64,000 nt of DNA from Cycas panzhihuaensis (GCA_023213395.1 CM041465.1:46631741-46695740), one strand, 5' to 3'. Shown: positions 34,867-46,560, counted from the stretch's first letter. Notes: generated from the sequence alone by a model not told the origin. Numbers and translations: made by a program.

Positions 34867-36273
34867 TGTTTCACTAAAATGTGGCCTTTATTGGACTTAT
34901 ATATACTTCATAGATCTTTATTGATGGATGTCTTTGTTGTAAATATATTTAATTTAGTATACAAGATTGTGATTACGTATTTGGCTCATTATATCATGGC
35001 TTTAATTAATATTATGTTAGTTTTGATGATATATCATGTAAATGTTAATGGTAATATAATGATTGGATGATATTCTATATGCGATGATAATTTTTATATG
35101 CCAATGAATGAAAATTATAGCAATTTATCCCTTTTCTTACCTATTCTAAGTCACTTTGCCTCACTATTTTTTTCACTTTTGTTGCATTTCCTATTGTTTT
35201 AATGCTCTTTTATGGACTCATGGTAATTTTTAGCTTTGCTTTCACCTTGAGCACCTCTTTTGGGTTATACTAATCATCACTAGAGTTAAATTCTCCTCAT
35301 ACATTGATTGATGTTTAATAATTTTACTTTTTCCTTTCTTTTTTCTTCATTTTATATCTCATTACATTTTTAATATTGACAAAAACTTAATTTTATTCAT
35401 AAAATATAATTGATCTCATTTTATAAATAAAATCACATTTTTTAACCTTCATAAAATGTGATAATCATGTTTTATAAAGGAGATCACATTTTTTATTGTG
35501 CTATTCATAATTTTTTTGGGTCAAAAATATTAATTCCCTCCTAACTCCACTGAATGTCACCCATATTTGGAGCTCTTCGTTATCTCTTCCATCTTGAACT
35601 CTCCATACCTTGATTCATTTAATTATTCATCCATTTCAGAAGAGGGGAAGGGAACTAGGAAATGGATCAAGAAAAGAGAAACTTGTGTTTTGAGATTTTA
35701 ACTCAAATTATGTGAAATCTCTAGTAATATTAGGCCTTGGTGAAGTAATTTCTCATATGTAAGCTCTCCTTTAAACCTTAGTAAATTACTTATTATCTTG
35801 TAACTCTATTTTTGATGATTTAATAATTATTTTGTATCCTCCATCATCTATTTTCTTAGATTTTTGGACTAGTTCTTAGTTTTCTTAGAAGTTAGTTGAA
35901 GGCTAGCTCATTGTTGGACCATTAGTGACTTATTAAAGTGAAGAGAGGGCTACATTTACCCTCTTTACTATTCAATTCTTAGAACTCACTTTCCACCCTA
36001 CCATAAGGGCCAATCTTTCACAAATAATACCACTTTCACTTGTACTTTTAGTGACTTATTTAAAGTCTTTATTATTTTTCTCTACATTAGCTATTATTTA
36101 AGGAAAAGAGATAAGGTATATATAGAAAAAGGATGATATGATAAGACATACTTTGACATCTTTCATTAGATTTTCCATGGATTATATGTTTTACTTTTTT
36201 GATTTATTGATCTTTCTCTTTTCATAATCTTAAAAAAAAAAAAAAAAACTTCCATGTGGTTTCTTTTCATTCT
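34867..36273 (+). repeat. 3' LTR of Tat element, left part
   Basis: Matches 13089-14490 of the 5' LTR with many substitutions, then is interrupted after TTCATTCT by a copia element. The last five bases, ATTCT (36269-36273), are the left target duplication. Confidence 0.85.
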
Positions 36274-36617
36274 TGTTCGAGAACATGAAATCATTCACAG
36301 ATGTTCTCAACCATAGGATCTTTAACCATACATAGTAAGCAAAAAATTGAAAATACAGAAAATAGATGCACAGAACATAGGATACACATGGGAAACCCTT
36401 TCAGGAAAAAACCTACCACAAAAGGATCCTCAAGGGATCATTGATTATTACACAATGAACTTGGATTATTGAATACATAATGCCTCAAGGCATATATACT
36501 CTCTAAGAGGTGTCACCTGTTTAGGTTTGTGACCCTTTGAATAAATCACACCTTTTCACATAATTAAACCACATTAATATTAATTAAGTGGCTTAATAAT
36601 TAACTGCCATGCTAACA
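36274..36617 (-). repeat. 3' LTR of TNT1-like element
   Basis: TGTTCGAGAACATG...ATGCTAACA on the plus strand, 344 bp. It matches 42175-42532 closely except for a short insertion in the latter near 42450. Confidence 0.92.
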
Positions 36618-36626
36618 TCCCCCCTT
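36618..36626 (-). promoter_or_regulatory. Polypurine tract of TNT1-like element
   Basis: TCCCCCCTT on the plus strand reads AAGGGGGGA on the minus strand, immediately before the 3' LTR. Confidence 0.85.
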
Positions 36627-36699
36627 AATGTGAATGTGGGGAATCTACAATGTGCAACAGTTGAGCTATCACAAAGGCTGGGACTATCCTGTAGCTTCT

Positions 36700-38790
36700 T
36701 TATCCTTGTTGATACATCCCCCCTCAAGGATAACATTAGCGAGTTCTAATCTAGTATACATCTCCGTGAATTGGTCTTCAATGAGTGGCTTGGTAAACAC
36801 GTTTGCAAGTTGTAATTCACTCGAACAATAGTTGACCAGCAGTTTCCCTGACTTGATCAGCTCACAAATGTAATGGTACTAAATCTCGATATGCTTTGTT
36901 CATGCATGAAACTCTGGATTTTTTGATAGATGAATGGTACTTTGATTATCAATAAAGAGAATTAAATGTCCATTGGAAACGCCAAGAAATTTCAAGAGAC
37001 CTTACAACCATACTGCTTATTTCGCACCAGCACTGAGTCCTTGATATTTTGCTTATGTAGAAGATAGTGCCACTGTCTATTGCTTCTTCGACTGCCACAA
37101 AATAAATCCATTGCCAATACTAAATAGGTATCTAGTAGTGGACTTCCGATCATCGGAATCTCCTCCCCAATCAGCATATGTGTAGCCATGCAACCTGATC
37201 TTCTCACCTTTGCGGTATTTAAAACCAAAATTGATTGTCCCCTTTAGATATTTCAAAATCTTCTTTGTTGCCGCTAAATGAGGCTCCTGTGGATTCTGCA
37301 TGTAGCGAGAAACTAATCCAATAGTGTATGCAATATCTAGCCTGGTATGAGTCAAATAAATAAGACTCCCTACCAACTGGTGATATTTCATGCCATCTAT
37401 AGAAGGTTGGGCCATATCCTTCCGCAATCTTATGCCTTTGACATATGGTGTTGCAACAGGTTTGTAGTGCTACATTGCAAATCTCTCCAGTAAGTTCTTC
37501 ACATACTGCGACTGCAACAATATGATCCTATCTTCCATCTGCCTAATCTAAATACCCAAGAAATAGTGAAGTTTCCCAAGATCCGTCATGTCAAATGAAG
37601 CTCCCAAATTAGATTTGACTTCGGCTATAGTCTTGTCACGATTACTGCCAATGATTAGATCATCCACATACACCACACAAGTAACTATGGAAGTCCCTCT
37701 TCTTTTCACATACAGGTTTGGGTTGAGTTCTGAATTTTCAAAACCTCCAGCTTTCAACTTAGCATCCATCTTCTCATACCAAGCATACGGTGTCTGTTTC
37801 AAGCCATAGATTGATTTCTTCAAATGGTAAACAAGATGATCCTGGCCATCCTTAATGAATCCCAGAGGATGCGACATGTATATCTCTTCCTTTAGATCCC
37901 TATTAAGGAATGCGAACTTAATGTCCATCTGGTGTAACTCCCAATCTAATGCAGTTGCTAAGGAAATGAGTAAGCAGACTATTATCATTCTGGAGACTGG
38001 TGCAAATGTCTCCTCATAGTCAATTCCTTCTTTCTGCTTGAATCCCTATGCAATAAGTCTGGCCTTGTACTTGTCCACCTCTCCATCTGAGTGAAACTTT
38101 CTCTTATAGACCCACTTGTATCCAACAAGATTCTTCGACAGAGGTAGTGGAACCAAATCCCACATATCGTTCTTCATCAAAGAACCTTATTCTTCCTCCA
38201 TTGCATCTCTCTATCTTGGATCTCCTTTCGCTTCAGCAAATGATTCAGGATCACTGGAGTCATTGGTGTTGACCAGTAGAGTTCGACTGGCATGCTGACT
38301 TCTGGTTCATTTATCATCAGTAAGGGTTTGCATCACCACACTAGAATCTTCAAGAGTTTTCCTTGCCCATAAAGGTATAGAAGGACCCATTGCTAGAGGT
38401 ACTTCTACTTATGGCAGTTCCTCACTATTACGCGTCCCACTTGGTCCTGCTTCCTCAGGTGCTACAATGACAGGCTCATCCTCCTCTTCGCTTGAAGAAT
38501 CTGGGAATGGGAGAAGAGGAGGATAAAAAGGTTCCTCTGATGCTCTTTTAGCATGATACGTGGATGACTCCTCAAATTTAACATTCTGACTAACCACAAT
38601 CTTCTCCCCATGTGGATTCCATAGTCTGTAGGCTTTGTTCTCCGTGCAACACCCCATGAATATGCACTTCAGACTCTTTCGATCCAACTTCTTGCAGGTA
38701 TCATCAGGGATGTGGGTGTACGCTATACACCCAAACATTCTTAAATGGCTAATGATAGGCTTATGACCAGTCCATTTCTCTTCGGGGGTC
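36700..38790 (-). pseudogene. Copia reverse transcriptase and RNase H
   Basis: The RT-RNase H part of the TNT1-like polyprotein, ending at TAA (36700-36702). After an acidic linker (PDSSSEEEDEPVIVAPEEAG, near 38480) come the RT start (MWDLVPLP, YKWVYKRK), DIKFAFLN near 37925, EEIYMSHPLGF, KKSIYGLKQTPYAWYEKMD, then the intact catalytic YVDDLIIGS near 37650 and GKLHYFLGI (37550). RNase H follows with SLIYLTHTRLDIAYT, LKYLKGT, ADWGGDSDDRKSTT, and a C-terminal NVFTKPL. About ten in-frame stops interrupt an otherwise continuous frame, several at Gln (A*GFKQ) or Trp (before RDAMEEE). Domain content is complete but not translatable. Confidence 0.9.
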
Positions 38791-39870
38791 ATGCTACGAA
38801 CTGCCTAGGTGGGTACCCGATTTAAAATATAAACAGCTGTCGCCACAACTTCTGCCCAAAACTTCGGTGGTAGGTTTTTAGCATGCACCATACACCTCTC
38901 CATCATGGTATGATTCTTTCTTTTAGTAACTCCATTCTGTTGTGGGGTATACGGGACTGTAAACTCCCTCTTTATACCATGGTTATGGCAGAATTGATTG
39001 AATGCATTATTGTCATATTCCTTACCATTATCACTTCGTAAAGTTTTTATTTTCTTATCACTTTCATTTTCAACCATCGCTTTCCACTCATGGAAGCGAT
39101 CAAATGCGTTGAACTTGTTCTTGAGAAAATAAACCCAGGCTTTCTTGGTGTAATCATCTACAAACACAAGTGTATATCGGGCTCCTGATATCAAAGGATT
39201 TGGGAGTGGTCCCATAATGTATGAGTGTACAAGCTCCAGCTTCTCCTTGGCTCTCTAGGCATTATCCTGAGCAAAAGGATAGCAATAATGCTTACCATAC
39301 ATGCATCATTCGCATGCACCATCCGAGCAGGTAACTGATGACAGTACTTCCACCATCTTCAACCTATTTAGTAGCGCAATACTCTTGTAATTAAGGTGCC
39401 CAAGGTGATTGTGCCATAATTTATTTTCGTCATCCACACTGGCAATAAAGGCATAGGACTTCTTCTGAGATTGAAACTTTTCAAACACTGAGAAGTTGTC
39501 CCTGACTTTCCCAGTAGCTATGACATCAAAGTTCTATTTTGGGTCCTTTATCAGGAACTTATCATCATAGAGCTCCACTTTCATATGTTGTTTGTAGATC
39601 TCCCAAGTAGACAGAAGGTTTAACTGCATCTTAGGTACATAATATACCCTGGAAAACTTTCCTCCTGCAATGGAAACATCACTGATACCATCTACCCGCA
39701 ACACGCGAGCATCTCCAAGAACGATCTCATCACCACTTTGATTTGCTTTCAATGTATCAAAGTTCCACCTCTGGTAAGAGATGTACTTCTGCACTCCAGA
39801 ATCAAGTACCTAATAGTCTCTCTTATCTATTTCAGCTGACAAGGTCTGTGCTTGGATGCAATGAGCAGCA
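38791..39870 (-). pseudogene. Copia protease and integrase
   Basis: Protease region with VLDSG near 39800 (the Asp-Ser-Gly active site is kept), then VYYVPKMQLNLLS. The GAG-pre-integrase/zinc region is LWHNHLGHLNYKSI (39395-39440) with CSDGACE and CMYGK Cys residues. The integrase core reads FVDDYTKKAWVYFLKN (first Asp, near 39150), TLRSDNGKEYDN (second Asp, near 39040), and YTPQQNGVTKRKNHTMM (near 38925), where the catalytic Glu has become Lys. It ends with the conserved GCIAYTHIPDD and KSLKCIFMGC. Several in-frame stops. It is inactive twice over: stops and a lost catalytic residue. Confidence 0.88.
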
Positions 39871-40676
39871 ACATTCTTTCCTTTATCATCCTAGTTACCT
39901 TTGCATTTGTCATGCCATTTGAACCAACAGTTCTTTTCACGATGACCATCCTTCTTGCAGTAATTGCACTTTCCATTAAACTTCTTCTTGTCTTGAGAGC
40001 TTTCTCTAGACCTTTGTGTGATCTTCTCCTCCTTAGGGGCTCCCTCCTCTGAGTTTTCATGGCTAAGGCCTGACTTGAACCAGAACCTCCAAGCAAACCA
40101 TGATGTTTGAGCTTGGCATCCTCTGCTAGAATAAGGTTTTTGAACCCATCAAAAGTTTCTACCTCCATCACTTCATCTCTACCGTAAATGGTCTGGAATG
40201 TGGCAAACATAGCTGGCAGCTTCGACATGATTATCATAAATAAGAGTGCATCATTGATCGAGTTCTTCTTTAACTCTTCTAGCTTATTCTTCAAGTCGGT
40301 TATTTTGTTCAGGTAGGAGCTGATATTGTTCTCATCTTTGACTTTTGAATTGAGTAGTTCCAACATTAGAGCAAGATGTCTATTTGTCTTCTTCTTCTCA
40401 AACGTATCACACAACTTCGTCCAAATCTCGGCTAGGTCATCTAGATTGTGAACTAGAGCCCTCTGGTCTAGTGCCAGTAAGAGTTTTAGTAATCCAATGG
40501 CCATATATTGCTTCTCTTCAAGTTTGATATGCTCCTTATGGTCAAGTGGGATAGAATCAAGCTTCGCCTTGGTAATTCCCTAGAGTTGGTTCACCATCAA
40601 AATAAGCTCCATATTAGTCTTCCATTCACTGAAATTGTTACCATTAAAGATAACCTTAGGCATAAGCTTCTTCATC
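39871..40676 (-). pseudogene. gag: Copia gag of TNT1-like element
   Basis: Capsid protein that packages element RNA into virus-like particles. It starts at ATG 40676 (MKKLMPKVIFNGNNFSEWK, a typical copia gag start). One amber stop follows near 40580 and then a long open stretch down to 39827 in that frame. Features are EIWTKLCDTFEKKKTNRHL, LNKITDLKNKLEELKK and a C-terminal zinc knuckle, C-N-Y-C-K-K-D-G-H-R-E-K-N-C (about 39930-39970). The knuckle is reached only after a frameshift near 40040-40060. The family usually runs about 300-350 residues; this one is about 270. Confidence 0.85.
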
Positions 40677-42162
40677 TCAAATATCTGGCTATAATATGAA
40701 GTACACGACACCAAACGAACATATTAAGGACAAAAATGCACCCTTGTGACCTCCTATGCTTCACAAGCATGCTTCCAAAGGGTCCCAACACGAATTATAC
40801 CCACGTTACGTGAGTCATCAACTATTTTTCTCCCCTTATCCATCAACAAACGACCTTAAATAGTCATTAAATGTTACACCCGACACTCAAAATGACTAAA
40901 AAACAAGTGCTCCAATACAAAGACGGCTCCACATAAGGACGATGCATGGTCTCCAAGCCAAAAAATCACAAAAAAACTCCTTGATTTGTACCCGAAACGA
41001 CTTAAGGACACATCAAGTATCTCTCACTATTGATGTGCATCAATGGTTCAAAGGGCTTTTATAAAGTTGAATTGAGATTGGAATATGCCAAAAGGCATAT
41101 TCCAAAAGTTACGACTTTTCAAGGAACTCGTGCCTTTTTAACTTGAGTCACATGCTTAAGTATCCTCCAAAAGTCACACTACTTGAGGAGAGGGACGTGG
41201 CTGTTCAACACACCCTACTACTTTATGTGTTGTCACCAAGTGGTCTATATCATCTGTATGGCTGGGAAGGCTTCAACGCAGCCAAGACATGTCTGTTGAG
41301 TACTTGGACAGCCTCTAAACAGCCACAGTTATCAACAAACTAGAACACAAAGCACCCAACCTCCTTGGATCGGTGCCAAATCAGACCTTAATAGGCAAAC
41401 AACCCCCTTGAAAATGACCCAGTCGGCTTCTAAAGGTGCTCGGACGCCAAGAAAATAACTTAGCCACCCTGAAGCGATAAAGAACGCCCATCCAAATTCT
41501 AAAAGGACCCGAATAGCAAAGAATCGGCCCAACCAACTTTCAAACATGCCGGGCATGTTAATAAATGCCCTACCAAATTTATATGGCTGTTTTAGGCTTT
41601 ATATATGTACACGAGTCTCCAAAATCCTCATAAATACATAAAAAAATAATGAAAACAGCCTTTTACTGCTGTAAACTTCAACCCATCACTTATATTTAGA
41701 CAGAAAATAGCCAATTTGGCCTTCAATCACATCCATTGGTGCTTACACAAAGGTTTGATAGTAAGCAGTACCAAAAATGACCCCTTTTTTGTCAATTTTT
41801 ATGGTATTTGGATGAGGAATATAGTAAACTTACATGTATACACGCTTGGAACATACCATCAATGCATGTTCTGCTTGCTTGAATCACTTCAACAGATCAT
41901 CAACCAGCTTCGGATGACCCCCAACGAGCCAACTCCAACCACAAACGTGGCCTTCATGCCTGAATACTGACTCCAATAACCCTTACACTTCGTTGAATAG
42001 TGATCTCCACCACTTCAACCACCATTGATTTGCTGTGCTCGCTCGCATGATGTTGGGGTTGATGAACCCTCAAGACTTGTCTTGGGTCAGACGGCTTCAC
42101 CTGGCAACCAACGATCACATCGCCCTGCTCACCGTCAAGCTTCAGCTGTGCAGGACCTTATT
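40677..42162 (-). other. Leader of TNT1-like element
   Basis: 1.5 kb from PBS to gag ATG, GC-richer than the surroundings. Short open frames on both strands (for example 41143-41343, 41716-41970) have no family resemblance and I do not call them genes. Confidence 0.6.
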
Positions 42163-42174
42163 GCTCTGATACCA
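42163..42174 (-). promoter_or_regulatory. Primer-binding site of TNT1-like element
   Basis: GCTCTGATACCA, an exact complement of TGGTATCAGAGC, directly abutting the LTR at 42175. Confidence 0.92.
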
Positions 42175-42532
42175 TATTTGAGAACATGAAATTATATACA
42201 GATGTTCTCAACTGTAGGATCTTTAACCATACACAGCAAGCAACAAATTGAAAATACAGAAAATAGATGCACAGAACATAGGATATACATGGGAAACCCT
42301 TTTGGGAAAAAACCCACCACAAAAGGATCCTCAAGGGATCATTGATTATTACACAATGAACTTAGATTATTAAATACACAATGCCTTAAGGCATATATAC
42401 TCTCTAAGAGGTATCACCCGTTTAGGGTTGTGACCCTTTGAATAAATCGCACCTTTTCGTTCACACCTTTTCACATAATTAAACCACATTAACATTAATT
42501 AAGCGGCTTAATAATTAACTATCACATTAACA
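42175..42532 (-). repeat. 5' LTR of TNT1-like element
   Basis: 358 bp ending ...CATTAACA, followed by the target duplication ATTCT. The first bases are TATTTGAGAAC where the other LTR has TGTTCGAGAAC. Confidence 0.9.
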
Positions 42533-42537
42533 ATTCT

Positions 42538-42769
42538 CTTACAAAAGTAGAGTAAATCTAGTAATTTGATAGATGCATGCAACTTAAATAGGAGTAATTT
42601 TACTTGACATGCTTGGATTTAAGCTCATTAGCCTCCATTCTTTCTAGATTCATGCTTTCATGCTAGTTTTTTTTGGTTCTATGTTTCGTTAGAAATAGTT
42701 GTACCTTCTTGTCATCTTTGCATTTCATAGTATATGGTATAGTTTTCTTCTTTATGAGTGCATTTAGTT

Positions 42770-42822
<53 letters not shown>

Positions 42823-43524
42823 CATACATATAATCAATAATTCCATACATGCACAAGATGGGGCCTTGACTTAAAAGAGAGATTCGGTTGACTATAAACT
42901 ATATCATTTTAGGTATGTTTGTGTTCTTTTAAAAAATTCTTTCCTTTTCTTATTAAAAAGTTAGAAACTACTTAGAGAGATTATTATCAAAGAAAGCTTA
43001 GGGAAAAGAAGCATTCATTTTGATGTATTCATTTCTTTAATGCTTTCTTTTTCTCCTTTTCAACTCCTTAGAAAAGACCCAAAAAAAAAACAAAAAAAAA
43101 GGTTATGTTTTTTATGCATGACATCATAGTTCCTTTTGATATAAAAAACACTAAGGGATATATGATCATTTGATTGTTATTTTTTTCATATTATCAAGTA
43201 GACTCATAAGGTCAAAATAAAGGTAGGAAAAGAATGAAAACAAGATAATTGTAAGTGCAAATCTCAAATTTAGAACTCCTCTTCTTACATGTGTAATCTA
43301 GTTTATCCTATTATCTTCACATACAAGTTGAAGATTATGATCATATATTACTTTATTTTTATTTAACACCATAAACATAAGTAGTTAAAGACTCCTCCTT
43401 AGGAGTTGGTAAAATGGCATTTGACTTTTGTTTGGATTGATTAACTTTCATTACCTCCCTCACTTGACTATACAAAATGAACTTTAGTGAAAGACACCCA
43501 ACCTAGACCAGATCCCTACCATCA
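42538..43524 (+). repeat. 3' LTR of Tat element, right part
   Basis: Resumes the Tat LTR (CTTACAAAAGTAGAGTAAATC) after the copia insert and its target duplication, and ends CCCTACCATCA at 43524. It corresponds to 14490-15440. Confidence 0.85.
42772..42831. repeat. (AT)n(ACAT)n microsatellite in Tat 3' LTR
   Basis: About 46 bp of AT repeat and three ACAT units. The same place in the 5' LTR (near 14729) has only ATATATATAT, so it expanded in this LTR alone. Confidence 0.9.
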
Positions 43525-44045
43525 GTGAGCTCAGCTAGTAATTGAGGAGATTGTTACTGTGTGAGAACTATGTGTTCTCCCTTGCATTTGGTGGCTATAA
43601 GTTTTCGTGAGCTTACCATCTGTCCCTTCTAAAACTCTAAATTAGATTATAGTGGTTAACATGATTAGAGTTTATTCTCTAGGGATTCCATCTTAGTATT
43701 AAGGGTGAATTTGATCCTTTATTCCTTCCTGCATCCTTAAGTAGTCTCCATTCTGAGTGACTATTTTATGTTTTTCTTCATGTGTCATTTAGTAGACAAT
43801 AGTCAATGAGATTTAGCTCTTCCATTATGTGGTTAGGTGTTATGTGGTTATGACCAAGTGGTGTGATCTTAATAAGGCATCTTCATGATCCATCACTAAT
43901 GGATAACACCTTTGATTATGATCTATTAGCAGTGGCTAGCTTTATCTTCAAGCTTGAATTAATATGTTTCTGAACTAGTTCAAATAGGCTTAAATCTATG
44001 ACTAACAGGATCTTCACCTCACCATAGTGGCTTGGATTCAACCTT
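43525..44045 (-). other. Leader of element D, right of Tat
   Basis: Joins the Tat insertion point to the PBS of element D. No domain recognised. GTGAG at its left edge is the target duplication of the Tat element. Confidence 0.5.
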
Positions 44046-44057
44046 GCTTTGATACCA
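44046..44057 (-). promoter_or_regulatory. Primer-binding site of element D
   Basis: GCTTTGATACCA on the plus strand is one base off the tRNA-Met site complement and directly abuts TGTTAAAATAG. Confidence 0.68.
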
Positions 44058-44125
44058 TGTTAAAATAGAGATTTAAAGATTACCTTTGAAATCATAATAA
44101 AAGTATGAATGTGAAATATATTATA
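44058..44125 (-). repeat. Truncated 5' LTR of element D
   Basis: TGTTAAAATAGAGATTTAAAG and the next ~50 bp match the LTR at 11035, including ATTACCTTTGAAATCATAAT. Similarity is lost at about 44125, leaving roughly 70 of 384 bp. Confidence 0.6.
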
Positions 44126-44279
44126 GGTATGATACAAAGGTACAATTACATATGAAGGTGTCATTAATGTTTTAATAGAAATGGATGTGGAACACATAAT
44201 AGAACTAATACCTTATGCATAACTAGTATCAAGGGCCTTATATTGATAATTTATCATGTAACTAACTAAACTTAAGCTA
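44126..44279. other. Junction sequence, unassigned
   Basis: Short AT-rich stretch between the broken LTR and the gypsy relic. Confidence 0.4.
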
Positions 44280-44940
44280 TGATTATAAGAATTGAAAGAG
44301 CAACGTAACACTAGGCCAAATATATCTCCATGGGGAGTATCAATACTCTTTATTAAAAGGGAAGATGTCACAATAAGATTGTGTATTGATTATTAGTAAT
44401 TAAACAAACTTATAACTAAAAATAAGTACCCACTATATAGAATAGATGACCTTTTAGATCAACTTAATATAGTCAAATATTTATCTAAAATTTAGCTATG
44501 ATTAGGGCATTATCAAATTAGAATCAAAGAGGAGGATATAACTAAAATAGCTTTCTAGATTAAGTATATGCATTATGAATTCATTATGTTATCTTTTAGA
44601 TTAACTAATGCTCCCACAACTTTTATAACCTTAATGAATGAAATCTTTCAATTATATTTAGATACATTTATTATTATATTCCTTAGCAACATTTTTATAT
44701 ATTCAATAAATAAAATAAAATGTGAATAACATCTTTGAATGGTAATCAAAATTTAAGGTGAGCATAAACTATCTATAAAACAAAGCTAGTATAAGCTTTT
44801 TAAAATAGAAATTTTATATATAGGCCATATTATATCCAAGAATAGAATTGCTCATAAGCCAAAAAAGATAAGGGCTATTCAATATTAGAGAAGATTAACA
44901 TTGACTTATGCCAGTATCATTGGTGGTTTTAATGATGACA
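44280..44940 (+). pseudogene. Ty3/gypsy reverse transcriptase relic
   Basis: Plus-strand RT palm and fingers of a Ty3/gypsy element, different from the Tat copies. One reads SPWGVSILFIKREDVTIRLCIDY (start near 44325; first conserved Asp kept), YPLYRIDDLLDQL, FRLTNAPTTFITLMNEIF (44600-44650), then FIIIFLSNIFIYS near 44690, where the catalytic Asp-Asp is Ser-Asn. GHIISKNRIAHKPKKIRAI follows near 44825. The spacing resembles chromovirus RT. It ends abruptly near 44940. Few frame changes but several stops. Confidence 0.78.
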
Positions 44941-45900
44941 TACTGATTTATATGTTATTATTTTAATTATTGAGTGAGTGAAAAAGTTCCTTCCATGGTT
45001 TTTCCTTAAAATAGGTTTCCACATAAATTCTTATGTCTGCCTCTATTTATATGCATATTTATCATGATATCCTATGATCTTATGGTGAAATTTAACACAA
45101 TATCACAACTACAATTACTTCTTTATGTGATTTTATAAACCTATTTATGAGAAGATTATCTATTGATGTAAAGGCACATGTTATGGTGCTATGATATGAT
45201 CATACGTGTGAGAACACATTACTTTCGTATTGAGCATCTTTCATTCATGTCATTGCTATCACCATATGGGCCATTAGTAATTTTCCTCCTCTTAGATCTA
45301 TAGTAGAGATCATAGGTAGCAGGCAACTGAGATCTATAGGAAGTAGCCTTATACAAGCTAATTTTCATGAGTAGGTGTTTTATAGAGATCAAAGAGGTAG
45401 TTGTAACATGAGGGCATATAAAAGAGCTAGTATTTTAACTAATAAGAGAGTTGTTAGTAGAGGTAACTAGTTTAGGGTAACATATAACATACATATATAA
45501 ATCATAGGTTACCTATGCATTTTAGTAGATGATTATGATTTTAAGTGGATGTCAATATCTTTTTCAAGTTCAAGTATATTATAACTTTTAGGTGATGGTG
45601 ATCACTCATATAAGATGAGTTATGGGATCGTTAGGCATTATGATAGCTACACATTAATAAATAACTTAAGACCGAGGGTGCAAAATCTCAATGTATATAA
45701 GCAAATTTTATGATGCCAACTTTGGGTGTCTATGGCTTCTTGAGCACGGTGACAAGGAAATAAACACTATCTACCTAGGAAAATAAACTAAGGGTAGGTC
45801 ATGTAAGGTTCATGCATATAAGTGTCAGTTTGTAATGGTGTTGGAATGGATGTTTCCTTTCCTATTTCAATCCCTTTCAGTTTTTTCTTTTGTTGAACCT
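44941..45900. other. Unassigned AT-rich sequence
   Basis: No domain read with confidence. AGATCTATAG appears three times near 45295-45350. Sequence near 45500-45550 (ACCTATGCATTTTAGTAGATG) resembles 4915-4940 (ACCCATGTATTTTAGTAAATG), which suggests a shared old repeat. Confidence 0.35.
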
Positions 45901-46151
45901 AAGGCAAACTAAAAGGGACCAAAGTTACAAAACCTAATGTAAACTAAATGAGTCTTTCTTTTTCATGAATATAATTAATGCTCTAATACTAGCCCTTATA
46001 GAATATCCCCCTCTAGATTTGAGACTCGCGACAACACGTTCCTCCTTGCATCTTGGGTTCGTAATAAGATAAATAAACATTGGGCTTAAATCCCTACTTG
46101 TATGATGTAATGCATGTATAAATGATATAAAAAAGAAGGACAATGCAACTA

Positions 46152-46560
46152 TTTTTCTTTTTTTTCTTTATGAGGTAAAGAGGGGGTAAACATGCAAATC
46201 TTTCTTCTTCTTTTTTTTTTCTTTTTCTTTTGTTCTCTTCTCCTTTTTTCTAAATAGAAAGGGGTGAGGGGGGGGGGAAATGAGAAGACTATAATGAAAG
46301 GTATAATACTCTTTTCCTTTTTTTCTCCTTCTTTTTTTGTTCTTTTTCTTTTCTTTCTTTTTATCAATATTAATAGAAAATAAGGGGAAAAGTAGAGAGT
46401 AGAAAATGAACTATGATGCTCATATCTTTTCTTCTTTCTCTTTTTTTTTCTTCTCTTTTTCAAAAGACAAAGCAAAAGAATGTTTTTTTGCAAATCTTTT
46501 TCTTTCTCTTTCCTTCCTATTTTCTTCCCCCCCAACCCCTTTTTTTTCTTTTTTTAATTA
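46152..46560. repeat. Polypyrimidine-rich low-complexity tract
   Basis: About 400 bp dominated by T and C on the plus strand (CTTTTT and TTCTTC runs) with a G9 run near 46270. Lys/Arg-rich or Phe/Leu-rich frames here are composition artefacts. Confidence 0.85.

Larger units (their letters stand above)
36274..42532 (-). mobile_element. TNT1-like Ty1/copia element in Tat 3' LTR
   Basis: A near-complete minus-strand copia element of 6259 bp. It has two LTRs (36274-36617 and 42175-42532), a PBS exactly matching the tRNA-Met site, a 1.5-kb leader, one gag-pro-int-RT-RH polyprotein (40676 down to 36700) and a polypurine tract. ATTCT is duplicated at 36269-36273 and 42533-42537, and the empty site survives in the Tat 5' LTR. 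Polyprotein order (integrase before RT) and motifs are copia, closest by memory to the TNT1/Tork group. The LTRs agree at roughly 94% by eye, so it is younger than its host. Confidence 0.95.
13089..43524 (+). mobile_element. Tat-like Ty3/gypsy element, nested and rearranged
   Basis: Direct repeats of ~2.35 kb (13089-15440 and 34867-36273 plus 42538-43524) start TGTTTCACTAAAATG and end CTACCATCA. Flanks ATGAG (13084-13088) and GTGAG (43525-43529) form a 4-of-5-base target duplication. Order is LTR, PBS-like site, gag, (second LTR end, PBS and gag), protease, RT, RNase H, integrase, 3' UTR array, polypurine tract, LTR. Long LTRs, a large size and tandem repeats in the 3' UTR fit the Tat/Ogre branch of plant Ty3/gypsy. 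Without the copia insert, the duplication and the 26.3-32.4 kb cassette the element would be roughly 14 kb. The LTRs differ at roughly a fifth of positions by eye, so the insertion is old. Confidence 0.85.

Noticed and set aside
41143-41970. Several 66-84 codon frames in the TNT1-like leader
   Set aside because: They lie in the untranslated leader, on either strand, without family resemblance.
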